Source: Rhypophila decipiens (taxonomy: Eukaryota; Ascomycota; Sordariomycetes; Sordariales; Naviculisporaceae). Taken from it: a DNA stretch of 64,000 nucleotides. Positions 23,550 through 35,900 of this stretch are shown in pieces. A program made the translations under genes and the position numbers. Position 1 is the first letter of the stretch. Each line of letters begins with the position of its first letter. The notes below the pieces were generated by a model that did not search any database, was not told the DNA's origin, and was given only the letters and a program-made list of their open reading frames with translations. The stretch spans positions 180,001-244,000 of the forward strand of contig MU858087.1 in NCBI GenBank assembly GCA_033297075.1, given 5' to 3'.

Positions 23550-24004
23550 AGCCTGTTTGATTTTCCAGTTCGGTAGGTTATGGTAAAAAGCTACTTTTAC
23601 GATTTAAAGGCCACCCGAATGTACAGAATGCACTGATTATATCCTGCAAAACGTTGTATTAGTTCTACACTTAACAAGAAGTTACTTGTTTTGCGGATTT
23701 TAGACTTTTTATTCTTATCGTTATAAAAAATCACCCCAAGCTAATAAAAAGATCGGATTATACGTTAAAATACTAGTAATTTTGAAGCCCGATTTTATGC
23801 CAGTAGGTCGGTAATACACGTTCAGAATTGTCAAACCGTTTTAACTTTTGAAGAGGAGAGGAAGAAGGAATACACTTTTGCCCATACTTTCTCAGGGGGG
23901 GGCCTCGTCTTTCTTATATTTACCCACAGAAAGTCGCCCTAGTACTAACAATTATTTAGACTTTGGCTTACCGTAGCCTACCGAACTGGAAAATCAAACA
24001 GGCT
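23550..24004. mobile_element. MITE-like non-autonomous DNA transposon, 455 bp
   Basis: The ends are inverted copies. The left end (23550-23586) and the reverse complement of the right end (23968-24004) are identical for the first 28 bases, starting AGCCTGTTTGATTTTCCAG, and match for about 37 bases with two differences, both C-to-T type. The element is flanked on both sides by CCTGG (23545-23549 and 24005-24009), a candidate 5-bp target-site duplication. The interior is A+T-rich with no open frame, so it is non-autonomous. The C/T differences between arms fit repeat-induced point mutation but are too few to prove it. Superfamily is not assignable by TIR alone. Confidence 0.85.
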
Positions 24005-24009
24005 CCTGG

Positions 24010-25196
24010 GAAAGAAGAAGACGGTCGGATGCTAGCTATCCTTGACAACCCCAGTTGTTGATCCATGAAATTTACGGATACATGTGTGGTACACTACGTA
24101 CGAACAACAACAACAGACAAGAACCGAACGGTGGGCATGGCTATTGTTCTGTATGCTACCCTACCTACCTATATGCTGCAGCAGAGCAGCAGCAGCAGCA
24201 ACGCCTTTTCGGCGAGAAAAATGCGACCCTCCTCCTCTCCGTATCTGCACTCTGCAGCTAGGGCAGCTTGTTCCTTAGTCGAGGCAAGTATGGATACGGA
24301 GTAGGTACCTTAGGGGCTTTTGTCTTGGTACATACATACACAAGTGTTGCTTGCTTGTATTTTGTTTAAACAACATCCATACCATGCGAACCCGGCGAAC
24401 AATCTAATCAGGGGGCCGGCGTCGTGTTCGGTTCGGCTTTAGTGAGAAAGAGGACGGTTAGAGGTCGGAGTTAAAGTCTTCCATGGAGTCCGTTTTTGTA
24501 TTAGGTTTGCCGCGATGGATCGTGGTTCTTGGTACGGTACCAGCCAGGGGCATGAGGGAAAAAAGACTGGACAAAGTCACCAAGATAGCAGGTATTTCAT
24601 AAAGATATTGTGATGGAAATTGTCAAATGCTATATCACTTGTTGCTCTCTCGCCAATTCGACCTCCTATTGTCATACCCAAAGATGGCATAAGAAAATGG
24701 GAAACTGGGTATTAAATACATAATGATCTTAAATGAGGATAAAAGAACCCGAAAACAGATGGCCGATGGGGAAGCATCACTCTGCAGGGAAATAAACAAA
24801 AAAGCAAAAAAACGACACAGAGAAACGTATTCTACCCAAATAAACCGCCCGATGAAACCCGAGAAACAAGAAAGTGGAAATAGGAAGCAAATAAAAGAAG
24901 AAATAAAGCCCATCTATCTAGAAGCCACAAAACAAAGAACACGCGAGTGTCCCATTACAGCAGAGATTAAAAACCAGAGGTATCCCAATATGAAGAGCCA
25001 AAACAAAAAGAAAGAAAAATCAACGCCTTGTTCTGCAGGTATCATCAATAGCCTTTCCCAAAAGTAAAGAAAACGAGACCCGTCTACCGATTTCATGTCC
25101 ATGTTTCGCTTAGTCTTGGTTTTCCTCCCTTTTTTTTGGTCCCGCTCCTGATAATTTCATAACGCCTAGCCAAACCAGTTCCGTTCCGTGTTAAAC
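24010..25196. other. Intergenic, 3' side of the MFS gene
   Basis: About 1.2 kb. The stretch 24720-25070 is strongly purine/A-rich on the plus strand (hence T-rich on the sense strand of the MFS gene) and fits a 3' UTR or terminator region. Its 114-residue frame (24723-25067) is a by-product of that lysine-like composition. Confidence 0.4.
24179..24210. repeat. Short CAG/GCA repeat
   Basis: A run of GCAGCAG-type trinucleotides in non-coding DNA. Confidence 0.6.
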
Positions 25197-27245
25197 TCAT
25201 GCCGACATCCGAAGCCCTTGCTCCTGTCCCGTCGTCGTTCCCACAAAGTCCAGATTTGGCTGCTGCTCGGGCGACAACACTTCGGTTTCATCCTTCTCGT
25301 CTAACCTACCCTTGGGCTCGGTGATGCTGAGGCTGATGTAGGCTCCGCCAATGGTGACCAGCGCGGTGACCCACCATGCAAGGCCCGAATAGCCATTGTC
25401 CAACCCCAGGGCGTAGAGGGACCCCGATATCGTGGGTCCAAATGCGCGGGCCAAGCTGGCTGTCGAGGCGGCTACTCCGTTGATGGTACCCAAGGACAAG
25501 GTGCTCGGCGCCGAGTTCGTCAGGAGGATTGCGTTGCTCGGATACGCCAAGGTCGCGTATGTGCACTTCAGCACGATCAATCCGTAGACGCCGGCCATGT
25601 GGAGACTCTCGGGAAGGAGGACGGTGTAGGGCGTGATGAGGTAGAGCAGAGGGTACGCAACTGAAACAAACTGGAAAAGCCGCAGGGGCCCGAGTCTCGT
25701 GGTGATGGACGGAAACAAAAAGGTGGTCGACAGCATCGAGTATATGCCCTGAACAGAGAGCACCAACCCAATTGTCTTGGTATCGAATCCAAATCCATCG
25801 GCAAACTTGAAAGGTAGCGATATGGTCTTGTGGTCGGCTGGAACTTTGGTGCTAAGAAACACAGGAAGAAGCGAATCAAAAGTCATGGTGTGGCTTTTGC
25901 ACGCCGAGTTAGTCACCGGTCGACAGTGCAGGTTGGAGGATGCGACTCACAAGGCTAGGATGCCGTACGAGGCAATGATGAGGAGAATTGATCTGGTCAG
26001 CACCTTTCCGGGCTTTTTCTCAACCTTGATGGACCTCATCCGGTCCACATGATTGGAAGCCTCGAGGTCAAATGAGCACCCTCTCGCTGTTGTATCCAGA
26101 GAATGTCTCGGCCCGTCGTTGGTGAGGTAACCGGGCAATGGCTCGTCGGACTCGAAAAGCAACGGCTGTTCCTCTGGGTTTCCCCCCTTCGTCGTGGGCG
26201 TCGGTGGCTGCTTGCGTCGAAGACGTGACAGCAAGTAGTTGCCAAGTTCCAAGCCGCGATCACGCTGCAGCTTCTTCTCGGCATGCGTCTCCTCCAGAAA
26301 GAGAATTCCGATAATAAGCCCAACAAAGACGCAGGCGGAACTGAACAGGTTCGGCAACAAGTACGGGAAGCGCTCCAATATCCCTCCGGGTGAAAAGAGG
26401 CTTGGATAGTTCTCAACTGGCTTCGCCAGGGCGCCTCCAATCATGGGGCCGACGATGGACCTGAATAGGCGTTTGTTAGGCTTCGCGTTACTTGACTGGA
26501 CAACCATGGTCTGCTCTTACCCCAAGCACCAGACATTTGGCATGACAGCATATGCACGAGCTGTTTTCTTGTCAGCACAAATCATCTTGTCAAGACTGGC
26601 GAGGCAGATGCTTACGTTGGTGCTCTTTTACTGTCACAATTTCTCCAATCGTCGTTTGCAGGACGCCGATATTACTGTCGCTGTTAGCCCGCTGGATCCA
26701 GAGATGGCACTCGAAACTTTAGCGGAGAGACCAACCCGTTCAAGAAACCGCCAAGGGCGCGGGCAAAGAGGGCGACGGGCAGGCTCGGGGCGAAGCCGAA
26801 CAACAAGACGCTGAGACCGGTGCCGAGCAGACCAGAAAGCAAGACGGGTTTCCGGCCAACTTTGTCACTCAGTCTGCCCCATAGGAACCCCGTCGAGAAC
26901 TCGGCAAAGGTGAAGGCCGAGGTAACCATTCCGGCGTAAAACGAGATCTTGTTCTCATCTTCCGTGATGTTGAAGTCCTTTACCATGTGGTAGATGTACG
27001 GGAAGATGGACATGAACGCGATCGGTTCACATATCCGACACAGAGCTGCACCTCGTCAGATGATGAATGTGATGAATAAAGAGCCCACATCCGAGGGCCA
27101 TCACTCAGCCAGTCAGAGACATACCAAGAATGATCAACTGCCTAGTTGGGTATGGTGGAAGCTTTCTCGCCGAAGCCATATTTATGTCCCGCGGAGGGTT
27201 TGAGGCAAGTCGAGTAGACATGGTGCTGTATCTTCTGTCACTCAT
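25197..27245 (-). CDS. Major facilitator superfamily transporter (ZIF1/YCR023C-like)
   Basis: Six exons, complement(25197..25893, 25951..26460, 26521..26560, 26616..26674, 26736..27045, 27125..27245), give 578 residues. All introns restore frame; donors are GTATGT, GTTGGT, GTAAGC, GTAAGA, GTGAGT. The N-terminus PTRQLIILALCRICEPIAFMSIFPYIYHMV is followed by the MFS signature GRLSDKVGRKPVLLSG between helices 2 and 3, then FLNGNIGVLQTTIGEIV and YAVMPNVWCLGSIVGPMIGGALAKP. A hydrophilic central loop of about 120 residues separates two six-helix halves. This resembles the fungal/plant family of ZIF1-like MFS proteins annotated as multidrug or peptide/metal-related transporters; substrate unknown. 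Start could be ATG 27245 or the in-frame ATG 27221. Confidence 0.88.
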
Positions 27246-27509
27246 CTGAGCGGTCTGGCAGTAGTTGGCTCCAGTGAGCCGCAAGTCCGGATTGGTTCGA
27301 TTGTGGTGAGGTTTCCGCCCCGTGTACACAACAAGTCCGGATCAGAATGTCAAGAGTCCGCTATGAGATGTCGTTTCGTGCTTTCCGCTGGGAGAGCTCG
27401 TATGTGAAAGACGATGATGTTTGCGGGCCAAGTGCAGTATACAAGGCACTAGGGTTGTGTGAAGGTGGATGTAAGATGTCGTCGGACGATAACAAGGTGA
27501 GTGAGGACA

Positions 27510-27612
27510 GTGAGAAAGAGAGAGAGAGAGAGGAAGAGAGGGGGTTGATAAGAGAAGATGACGCTAGGGGAGCGCACGTATATACATATATATACGTACA
27601 TGTATATATACT
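27510..27612. repeat. Simple sequence: GA tract and TA/TATACATA tract
   Basis: A (GA)n-type run at about 27513-27542 is followed 40 bases later by alternating TATACATATATATAC sequence at 27580-27612, upstream of the MFS gene. Confidence 0.8.
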
Positions 27613-29577
27613 ACATGAAAAGCAGATAAACACAGCCGACGAGGAAGAGAGCCCAGTCAAGCTTAATAAAGGGGGCAGAAAAGGCTACGAGGCGACACAA
27701 GAGGAGAGAGAGGTCATCAGGTCAATCATCAACCATCAAATGTTGTGGATACCTGCCTGGGAACCCCTGGCATGAAACCACTTTACCGGGGAAAATAGCG
27801 GTGACAGGAAGCTGGTATGGACAAGAAAGAATGAGAGATGATCCTACCTGGGGAAAGCACTAGCTAAGTTCAGGTGCTAATATGAAAAATGTTGGTTGTG
27901 AATGCCGCGATAGTCTTGTTGAGCAATCCTGGAGCCCCGGTACGGTCTTGGCTAAGGTCAAGGCTTGCAAGGTCCAGGTATCCATGTAAGTCCGTCCCAT
28001 CCATGCTCCAGCAGGGGTGCTGCCATCGCACGGGGGCGTTTGGTGGTAAACGGAAGCCCCCCGGCTCATTGGTATTTGTTCGGGAATTGGGATTACGCCG
28101 CATGTACTATACGGCTATCCTGTACAGTACAGTACATGCTGTAGAGAAGTAAGCAGGTAGGGCAGGCAGGTGTTTCTACTACTCGGGGGCGGTCGTTGGC
28201 CTCCGGCTGGCTGATATCGTCTGCCACCGTACTGGGCTGGCTGCGTGAACGTAATGCAGGCCTTGCTTTTACTTTTTTCTCGGACTGAATGCCTTGCCTT
28301 CTGTTTGCCCTCCACTTGCAATTGCTTATTCGTGGCCGTTGAATGGCAATATGGCCGACAGGAGCGTTGAGAGCATCGCACAGCAGCAAGACGTGGCGGC
28401 ACGGCTCAAGTCGACCGCCTCGCCGGGACTTCTGACTGACCACCAACCTGGCTGCTGGGTGAACTTTTGGGTGCCCGAAATACCAGACAAAAGTCTATGA
28501 GCCCACCGACTGTGTCAGCCAGTGAATGAGAGCGTTTTCAAAAGACAAGATGTGACATCTTGCCTCTCGCGGAAAAGATTTGGAGAGGGTCGACCAGACC
28601 GCCTGTCATATCTGATGGCCGCCAAGGTACGGGTAGACACAGATTACTGACAATTGCGCCATGTTTTGCCTGCACTGTACCGTACTGTACAAATCACAGA
28701 TTGTATACAGTACATGGCACAGTCCCAGCGTGTTACAACCCGCGGGGAGGGAAGAAGCATGGCGAACCGGAAGCTCATTCACTGGCTTGGGGCAGTGGTG
28801 TTGGTACTGAGTACATCGTGCAGGAGTAACTTGGGCGGAAGTCAGCCTGTTCGGGTAGCTGCAAAGGTCTCGATGTTTCGTCCAAATGTCTGACTCTGAT
28901 GGACTGTCAAGCTGTTGCCAAGGCGGCTTCTCTTGAGTGATGTGATAAAGTGTCATGTCCAATGTGTCCCGAAAGCCATAGCCCCGGTACTTGATCTCAT
29001 GGAGGTTGTGGATGGATCAGCCAAGTGACGGGATTGGCAGAAAAAAGAAAACGGAACCAATTTGCGGTGGAAAACGGATCAAAAACGAAGGAACCAAACA
29101 GCTGGGGGCGGGAGCGAAAAAAAGTCCATGAGTCGAGACGTAAGCCCATCTTCCTAGCGCATGCTGTTCCTAGTGCAGTTTTCAAGGAGCACCTTGTCAT
29201 GGATGATGGAGCTCATCATGAACTGCGTTTTCCGCAGCCTGTCAGCGACATTTGGCAAGCTCGAGCCACAAAGGAATTGAAGGACATGAAAGTGGATAGC
29301 TCAGTGGATGAGTGGACACTGGACGCTGACCGGGCCCGCAGGCCACGAGGAAAGGAGGCGGTGAATAGTTTTTGGGAAGGGCCGGCTTTCGGTGAGGAGG
29401 AAAGTGGAATTTCAGACGGAGCCCCGTCAAGAGCCTTTGCGGGAGGCCGATCCGGAGTGGGGAATGTTGAAGCGATTGGCGCCGAGAGAATCTGAACGAC
29501 GAGGCGAAGGAGACAGCCCCACGCTGCCTGACACGGCTGGACGGGAATCGTAATAAGAAGGCGGGCCGTTCAGACTG

Positions 29578-29629
29578 GTGCTGATGCTGATGCTGATGTT
29601 GATGCCGATGCTGATGTTGATGCTGATGC
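29578..29629. repeat. CTGATG hexamer tandem repeat
   Basis: About eight imperfect copies of CTGATG/TTGATG in tandem. It opens frames reading as LM or HQ repeats on the two strands, which explains the spurious predicted proteins over it. Confidence 0.85.
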
Positions 29630-30145
29630 ACTGCAGTATATGGTCGCCTGACTGCCTCTGCCCGACTGTCTGCTTGTGGGACGCCACGGGCAAAGGGCGA
29701 TTATTCTACTGCATCTCCATGTCAGATAACCTGAACCACACAAAACAGAAGGAAGGATCTGTCTTTGCGATCCAGTTGTTCCAACCTTCGACCGGTTCTA
29801 TGGAACAGGCGTACTGTGATCTCGACAAAAGCCAAAGGTACGTGTACAATGATCGACCATGGCGTTTCGTCGTGGTCTTTACCCAAACCGGACTAGAACT
29901 TCTGGAATACCTGCAGTCGACCATTTCCAGAAAGTTTTTTTGCGGCCCCTCCGTCAATGCCCTAGGCACCAGCTTCTGGGTCGATGTAAAGAACAAGGCA
30001 AATCCCAATTGGAACTTGACCGATTGCATGATAACCCGCTCCGGGTATCCGCACAAGTGACCTGCTCCAAGAGACCTTGACCTGATCTTGGACAGTTTGT
30101 TTCAGAGGCTTCGCTGAGTGGGGCCAGACCGATCTTGCCCGCAGT

Positions 30146-30170
30146 GTATCCGTACGCCTTACGGATACGC
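30146..30170. repeat. Inverted repeat (hairpin) GTATCCGTA / TACGGATAC
   Basis: A perfect 9-bp inverted repeat, GTATCCGTA and TACGGATAC, separated by a few bases. A related arrangement is at 58650-58682. Confidence 0.7.
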
Positions 30171-32739
30171 ACGCAGAGAACAGAACCCTGTCATACGGAT
30201 ACATACCTGGTATGTACACGTGGTTTGTGGTGACAGTCTCCTTTTATAAACACCACTTAGCTTCAAGTGACCGGAATGACGTTCCCACAAAGATCATGGT
30301 CCATCGGGATTTAGAGAATCGGAAGAACTGCCGTCTTCGGTTCCGCTTCTTGAAGTTCTGGGTGGTATTCTGCTACGATGTTGTCGTCCAGGTTGGTACA
30401 CCGATTTCGTTTAACTTGATCGACCGCCGATTCTCCACCCCTTGCCAGCTCCATGGGTGTAAAAGACCGTGCATTTCACCCTGGTGTTGTAATATCTCAC
30501 TCGGCCGTCAAAGAGCTGTCATTTTATGCATCGTGTTTCTTTCTTACCTTGGCGGTTGCTGGGGATGTGTCCATGGCTACAAAAGTCGAGTTCAGTTCCT
30601 GTTGTCGCAATTAGTAAGTGGTATCATATCAGAGCAGTACCGACTTTACACTGTTCTGTGTCCTACATACTGCTGAGATCTATTTAGCAGCCGGCGATAA
30701 CTACAATGCATACGTCAGGTTACACAAACGAAACAAGGGTCTTCCCACTAGCAATCTATGACGCAGGCAGAGGATTTTGGTACTCGTTTTGCCGGCTGCT
30801 TGTCTCTTGGTCTCTTGGTCTCTTGTTGGGGAAAGGCTAGGGATTCGGTGAGTAAAATCTCCTGCGACATATCACTGAGAACATCTCTGGATTTCCTTCC
30901 ATAAGGAAAACAATGACAACCCGGTCCTTCTCAAGAACGACCTGGCAGAAATTTAGAGAAGAGTTGGTGGCTTCCGGTCTGCGTGGATCCTGCAATGCCG
31001 CGAGGGCCGCGACTGTCCCAAGCGTTGCGTTATTTCACCGGGTCACCCTATCAGTTCCACTGGAAATACAAGAGGAAAGAGCCACCCATCCATGAAGTAC
31101 CCCGTTCCATGTTTATGGAGACCGGTCTTTCAGCCAGTGTCTGCCGGTATTACATATAGTTGGGATCGGCGGTGAGTAATCACACACTCGTGGGGGTTGA
31201 GAGGAAAAGGTTTGACATGCAACATTCATATTTTCTTCTTCTTTCCTCCCCTCTCTTCCATTATGTTTCGCTCTCACAGGGTCCCGCCCTATGAAGTCTG
31301 CTTGGCGTTGGGTTAGTACGAAACGGAGGCTAAGCCCGGCAAAACTTTCAGGAACCGGCCTAGAGTCGCAAAGAAGGTTGCTAGACGCAGTGCTACAGCC
31401 GATCAACCACTTGTTCATGGTGGAGTGCATACGTAAATTGTCATCAAGTCGTTTGGTGGTCGGTGACTTTAGTGCGGTGTCTGCGCTATTGATAAACCAA
31501 CCCCCATTTACAGCCCGTGTGGGCCAGGATCCCCTTGTTCTAGGGCTCGCTTCTAGAAAGTGACTTCCCCATCCTCTGGTACGCGCTCAGTGACCTCCCA
31601 TCCTGTCGGGACGGCGTGCGGCGGAGGGTGTGGTGCAAAAGTCAGGCTTAGCCTAAACAGGCATAAGGTGTCGCTTTTGTGCTAGTGTGGTAAAAGGAGA
31701 CCAACATCGACATCCCCGGTTGGACCTACTTTGAAGTGATTTCTACAATGGGGTACCGACCTCCTACGGGGTACTTTTCGAGCGATGCCACTTTTCCTTT
31801 CTGTTTTAAGCTGAAAGGCAGCAGCGTCCTTATTCTGCATTTGTAAATGTTCCCTTTTGCCCAGGTAGTATCGAGATCTCCAAGTAAGGGATGCAAAGTT
31901 GCGGTCAGATCTTGGGTCTTCGCAACTGAGGAAGGATCGACACCAGGAATGACCGGAAGTTGGTAGCGAGAAACAAGTCGAATGAGCACGACATCACAGG
32001 TACGATATACTCCAACAATGCCTAGTTCTGTGCCTGATAGAGCTATCAGCAACTTGGTCGAACCTCGCACGGCAAGAGTGAAGCTCGAGGTCATGGATGT
32101 ATAGTCCCAGACTCCGTACACTACTTACGAATACGTGGAAAGGAGTGGCTCCTCCTGTCAGCAAGTCCATGACTCCATTGTGCAGGGCTAGGCCCATCTG
32201 TATTTCGGGGTTTAGGGGCCGTGATTGGCCAATGTCCGCAACCTTTCCATCTCAGGGCTGGGCTGAAACGTGGAAACAAAATCTTCTCCTTTGCAGCTTG
32301 CGGCTCTCATGTCAACTATTTGCACACTGCATACGGGATACTGCCCATCGACTTCAGTCGGAAAGACTTGGCATGTACGTTGATAGGCAACATTCAGCGG
32401 TTATCTGAGATGGGAACGGACCTCTACAATACCCTGAATATGCATGTCATGCTGATGCATGTACATACATACTTCTCACGTAGGGCAAGGCTGAGAGAGA
32501 ATCAGAGACTAAAGTTGGAGCCGAGAATGGCGGAGCCATGAGATGGCAATTGTTCTGTACTCTATTTCTACAGCAAGAGAGATATCCCGTGCTGTGTTGC
32601 TGTACTGTACCGCTGATGTACGGTACGGACACTTCGGCTTTGATAGGAACGGAGTACAGTACATGGCGCACAATCTCACTCACCGGGGGTGTTGTCGAGA
32701 TGCCCCGGCCGGATTTTTAGTTATTATTCTCAAACTCTA

Positions 32740-32994
32740 CAGTCCACCCCCTGTTTAATTGTTAGCGTGGTACTCTGCCGTACTCTACCCACTTTTTATC
32801 ATAACTTTTCAGCCAAATGGCCAATTTTTATGGGAAAAAGTCAGTTTGGTAGAGTTCCTCTTGCCTATTCTATTAAAAGGTTCTATTTTTTCGTTTTGAA
32901 AAGCCTTTTCTACGTATTTTTCTATTGAAGTTTGATTTCTAGATGTGGACCTAGCCTGAAGAACCGCGCTAACAATTAAACAGGGGGTGGACTG
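32740..32994. mobile_element. Tc1/mariner/pogo-type MITE, 255 bp
   Basis: Both ends start CAGTCCACCCCCTGTTTAAT and are identical as inverted copies for 28 bases, with one C/T difference in the next 4. The element is flanked by TA on each side (32738-32739 and 32995-32996), the target duplication of the Tc1/mariner superfamily, and the CAGT terminus also fits Tc1/pogo/Fot1-like elements. The interior is A+T-rich and short, without an intact transposase. It is therefore a non-autonomous deletion derivative that would rely on an element elsewhere. Confidence 0.9.
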
Positions 32995-32996
32995 TA

Positions 32997-35900
32997 CAAG
33001 CATACCCTTATAACTATGGTCAGACCCGCAGGAAATTCCCTTAGGGTTGGAGTGTGTAACCCAAAAACTTGGTCGGGTCGGTCGAGAAAGCCTCCAGGGG
33101 AGAACCCGACTGGACGGGAAGTTCAGTTGCTGAGACACCGGCTAATCTATAAATGATGTTAGTGGGGGAGTTAAAAATGGAGGGGTGTGGAGGGGCATCT
33201 GTGAATAGTTGTGGGCTTGAAATTTGGAATAAATTCGGAACCCATGCTCAATGCCTCAGTAACTAGGAAACTTGTTGCGTGACGGTATCGGTGCTGGGGC
33301 CATATAGGTTGGATGAGAAGGTTTCTCCTTTTCTCTCTCACTAGATTTTATAGTACAGGACGGATACCTGGTAGCTTCTTCTGCAGCTAACCTTAGACCT
33401 GGATGGGTTGCGCACCATGCCGTGCTCCTTTTCTCTATCCCCGACCAATGACGGGCGACAGAAGCATGGTGCCGAGGCTGGGTGCGGCAATGGGAGCTGA
33501 CCGACCAGCTCGCCATCGCCCAAGTCCGCCTGATGAGCCGATGGGAGGGAGTTTCGAACAGGGTATTCCTTCCAAAGGCAGGTGCCTTCCAGATGCCGTG
33601 GATACTATACACTATATTACGATTTTGCACAGTTTCGTGGCCTGCATCGGCAAACATCCCGCTACCATGTGCACCATGATGGAAGCTACTGTACAGGTGT
33701 AGAAAGGGGTGGGCGGTTGTTACCACGACTGTGCCTTACGGACCCGTCTGCGTGGATCCGAAGACACCACCTGCATGAATTGGGTCGATCGAGCCATTCC
33801 ACGGACCCGTCGTGCCGTCTCGCTTTCCCCAGCCCTGAAGCCACGGTTCGGGATTAGCTCACCACAGCACCGGCCACAACTCCGTTTTCACACTCCCTCC
33901 CCCTTACTCCGTACAGTTGGATTGGGAAACAACACCGAAAGTCCGCTCTTCCGTACACCCGGTAACAGTAGGCTGGCAGCGGTGTCAATGGTGGACAGCT
34001 CAGCAATGAATCATGGGCAGTGCCAAGAATCAGCCGGATGGCCTTTTCAGAGGCAAGAACGCCATATATTCCGTACAGCAGATCTCATACATGTATGACA
34101 TACCTTACTCACCTTATGAACTAGAAGCTGAAGCCACCCACCATAGGTATGTCGAAGTGTAGGCGTTTTCCTACAATTGATCGACATTAACGATATCACT
34201 TATAGGGTTATTGATAGTTGCATGTTTCCGGAATGTTGTACGGTCATGGCAAAAGCGGTCTTAATTTACGAGTCTGCCGTCTCAATCCGCACCTGCAGCC
34301 GCGGACCGCCCACATCTCCGTGTCAACTCACGGAAGGGGCCGGCTCAAGTGGCCAAGAACTGGGTCGCTCTTGAGACATTAAACAACGCAACATGAAGTC
34401 AAGCGCAGACAAAATATCATGAAAGCAACGTCCTGCCTCTAACTCAACGCAAGCTTCGCTCAGGTCGCCACGACATCATGATACTATTGGTACAAGCCCT
34501 CATTTGTATCCAACCTCACCTCCTCACCCCTGCAGCTGCGCGTCCTATCCGTCACAAATGTCATTCGATGATACGGCAACTTGTATTCAAGGTCACTAAG
34601 TTCAGTCTTTCTCTTCAGGCCTTGTCACAATTATACTGCTTCGATTCCACGACGGCTTCCACAAAGCACTCAAAAACCAGCTTGGTTCTGACACAGGGAA
34701 ATTTGGCCACGGAAACATGATAGCGCACTTCCTGCATGAGCAAAATTATGACTCCGGCTCCGATCTGGACACATTCTCGGGTCGACACCCAACCGCCGGA
34801 CGATACGGACAGCCAGCTCCATCAGTCCCAAGCAGTTTCTGATCTGAGCTGGCGTCCAAGCGCTGGGACCTTGAACCTCGTCATTTTCTCAAACCAAGAT
34901 GCTCAGACTCAATCCCACTCTCGAGACCCCAGCGTGGTGTAATTAGCGAGAAAGAAACGACACAATCCACAATCCATCACAGCCAAACCGAACACGGCAA
35001 CACCTCTTGACCCGGGACCGTGGTTGGGCCTGAGCTCCTATGGAAATCAACCGCCGCACGACATTTGGCACAGACGTCCGAACCACTCTGTGACGACTGC
35101 TTGCCGTGGTGGATGGCCCTTTCTATTCGCGTTGGCCACTTGGCAAAATGTCTCACTGCTGCATTCTACAAGTTATAACAGGGCAGTTTAGCAAGACAGG
35201 CTGGCGCGAAAGACGCAATGCGAGCGGCTCCTTCGGACTCTTTCTACCTGCCCTGTACCATGTCTGTAAGGGTTTTCCCTCGAGGAAGCTGCTCGGCCGA
35301 CTAGCGTCGACGGAGACGACGACTGTTGGCGCCATTCACCTTGATCATGCAGAGCCAACCGCGTTTGCGATCCATTGCCTCACCCACTTCCCGGCACTTT
35401 ACTGACCACCCAGTTCTTCCTCCGTACTTGCCGCGAGAATACCTTGGAGAGGGAATTTTGCCTTGGTTGGAAGCTGGATGGTGCATTCTGGACTCCTACC
35501 TGCCGAGCTGTCTTCCCCACTTAGTATTTGTGGTCGTGTACCCTCTGCGGACGGGATTTATCTGCGAAACTTCCAACAGAGGCAGGCAGTCCTCGAAGTC
35601 GTCTGACTACATACATATGCAGCCAGCAAGAGAGGTTCGATCCTTCCATGCTCGCGTACCACTCAATCGGTCGACGTGCATCTTCACCATCCATGTGTTG
35701 GACCTTGGCCTTCGTATCGGCTGCCTGTATTGTCATTCCAACATCAAAGCACCGATTCGAACACCCTTCAGAGGCAGCTATTCGGCTTGACCCATGAACC
35801 ATGCTAGAACAGGCAACGCGGCCTGGATTTAGGGCCAGACCACTCTTGAACATATGAGTCGTGCGAGGGCTTGACGGGAGTATATTCGGGTTCACTCCGT

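Larger units (their letters stand above)
27246..32739. other. Gene-poor region, left half
   Basis: About 5.5 kb in which I find no gene I can support. It contains GA-rich (about 27510-27542) and TA-rich (27580-27612) simple sequence, a CTGATG tandem repeat (29578-29629), repeated TGTACTGTAC-type palindromic strings (28120-28140, 28680-28715, 32600-32665), and a GTATCCGTA hairpin (30146-30170). The longest open frames, 29025-29495 (+), 29578-30060 (+) and 30212-30676 (+), lack domains, introns or fungal codon bias and the second begins inside the CTGATG repeat. Confidence 0.45.

Noticed and set aside
29025..29495. 156-codon plus-strand frame, charged composition.
   Set aside because: No domain, no neighbouring exons, and composition follows the purine-rich strand; insufficient support.
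29578..30060. 160-codon plus-strand frame starting MLMLMLML.
   Set aside because: Its start is created by the CTGATG tandem repeat and the remainder has no family resemblance.
30212..30676. 154-codon cysteine-containing frame in the gene desert, considered as a small secreted protein.
   Set aside because: The N-terminus is not a convincing signal peptide, cysteine spacing shows no pattern, and no splice-supported structure is present.
34478..34720. Short frame with a signal-peptide-like start (MILLVQALICIQ).
   Set aside because: After the hydrophobic start there is no ordered or cysteine-rich mature part; the only intron-like segment would be 27 bases, too short.
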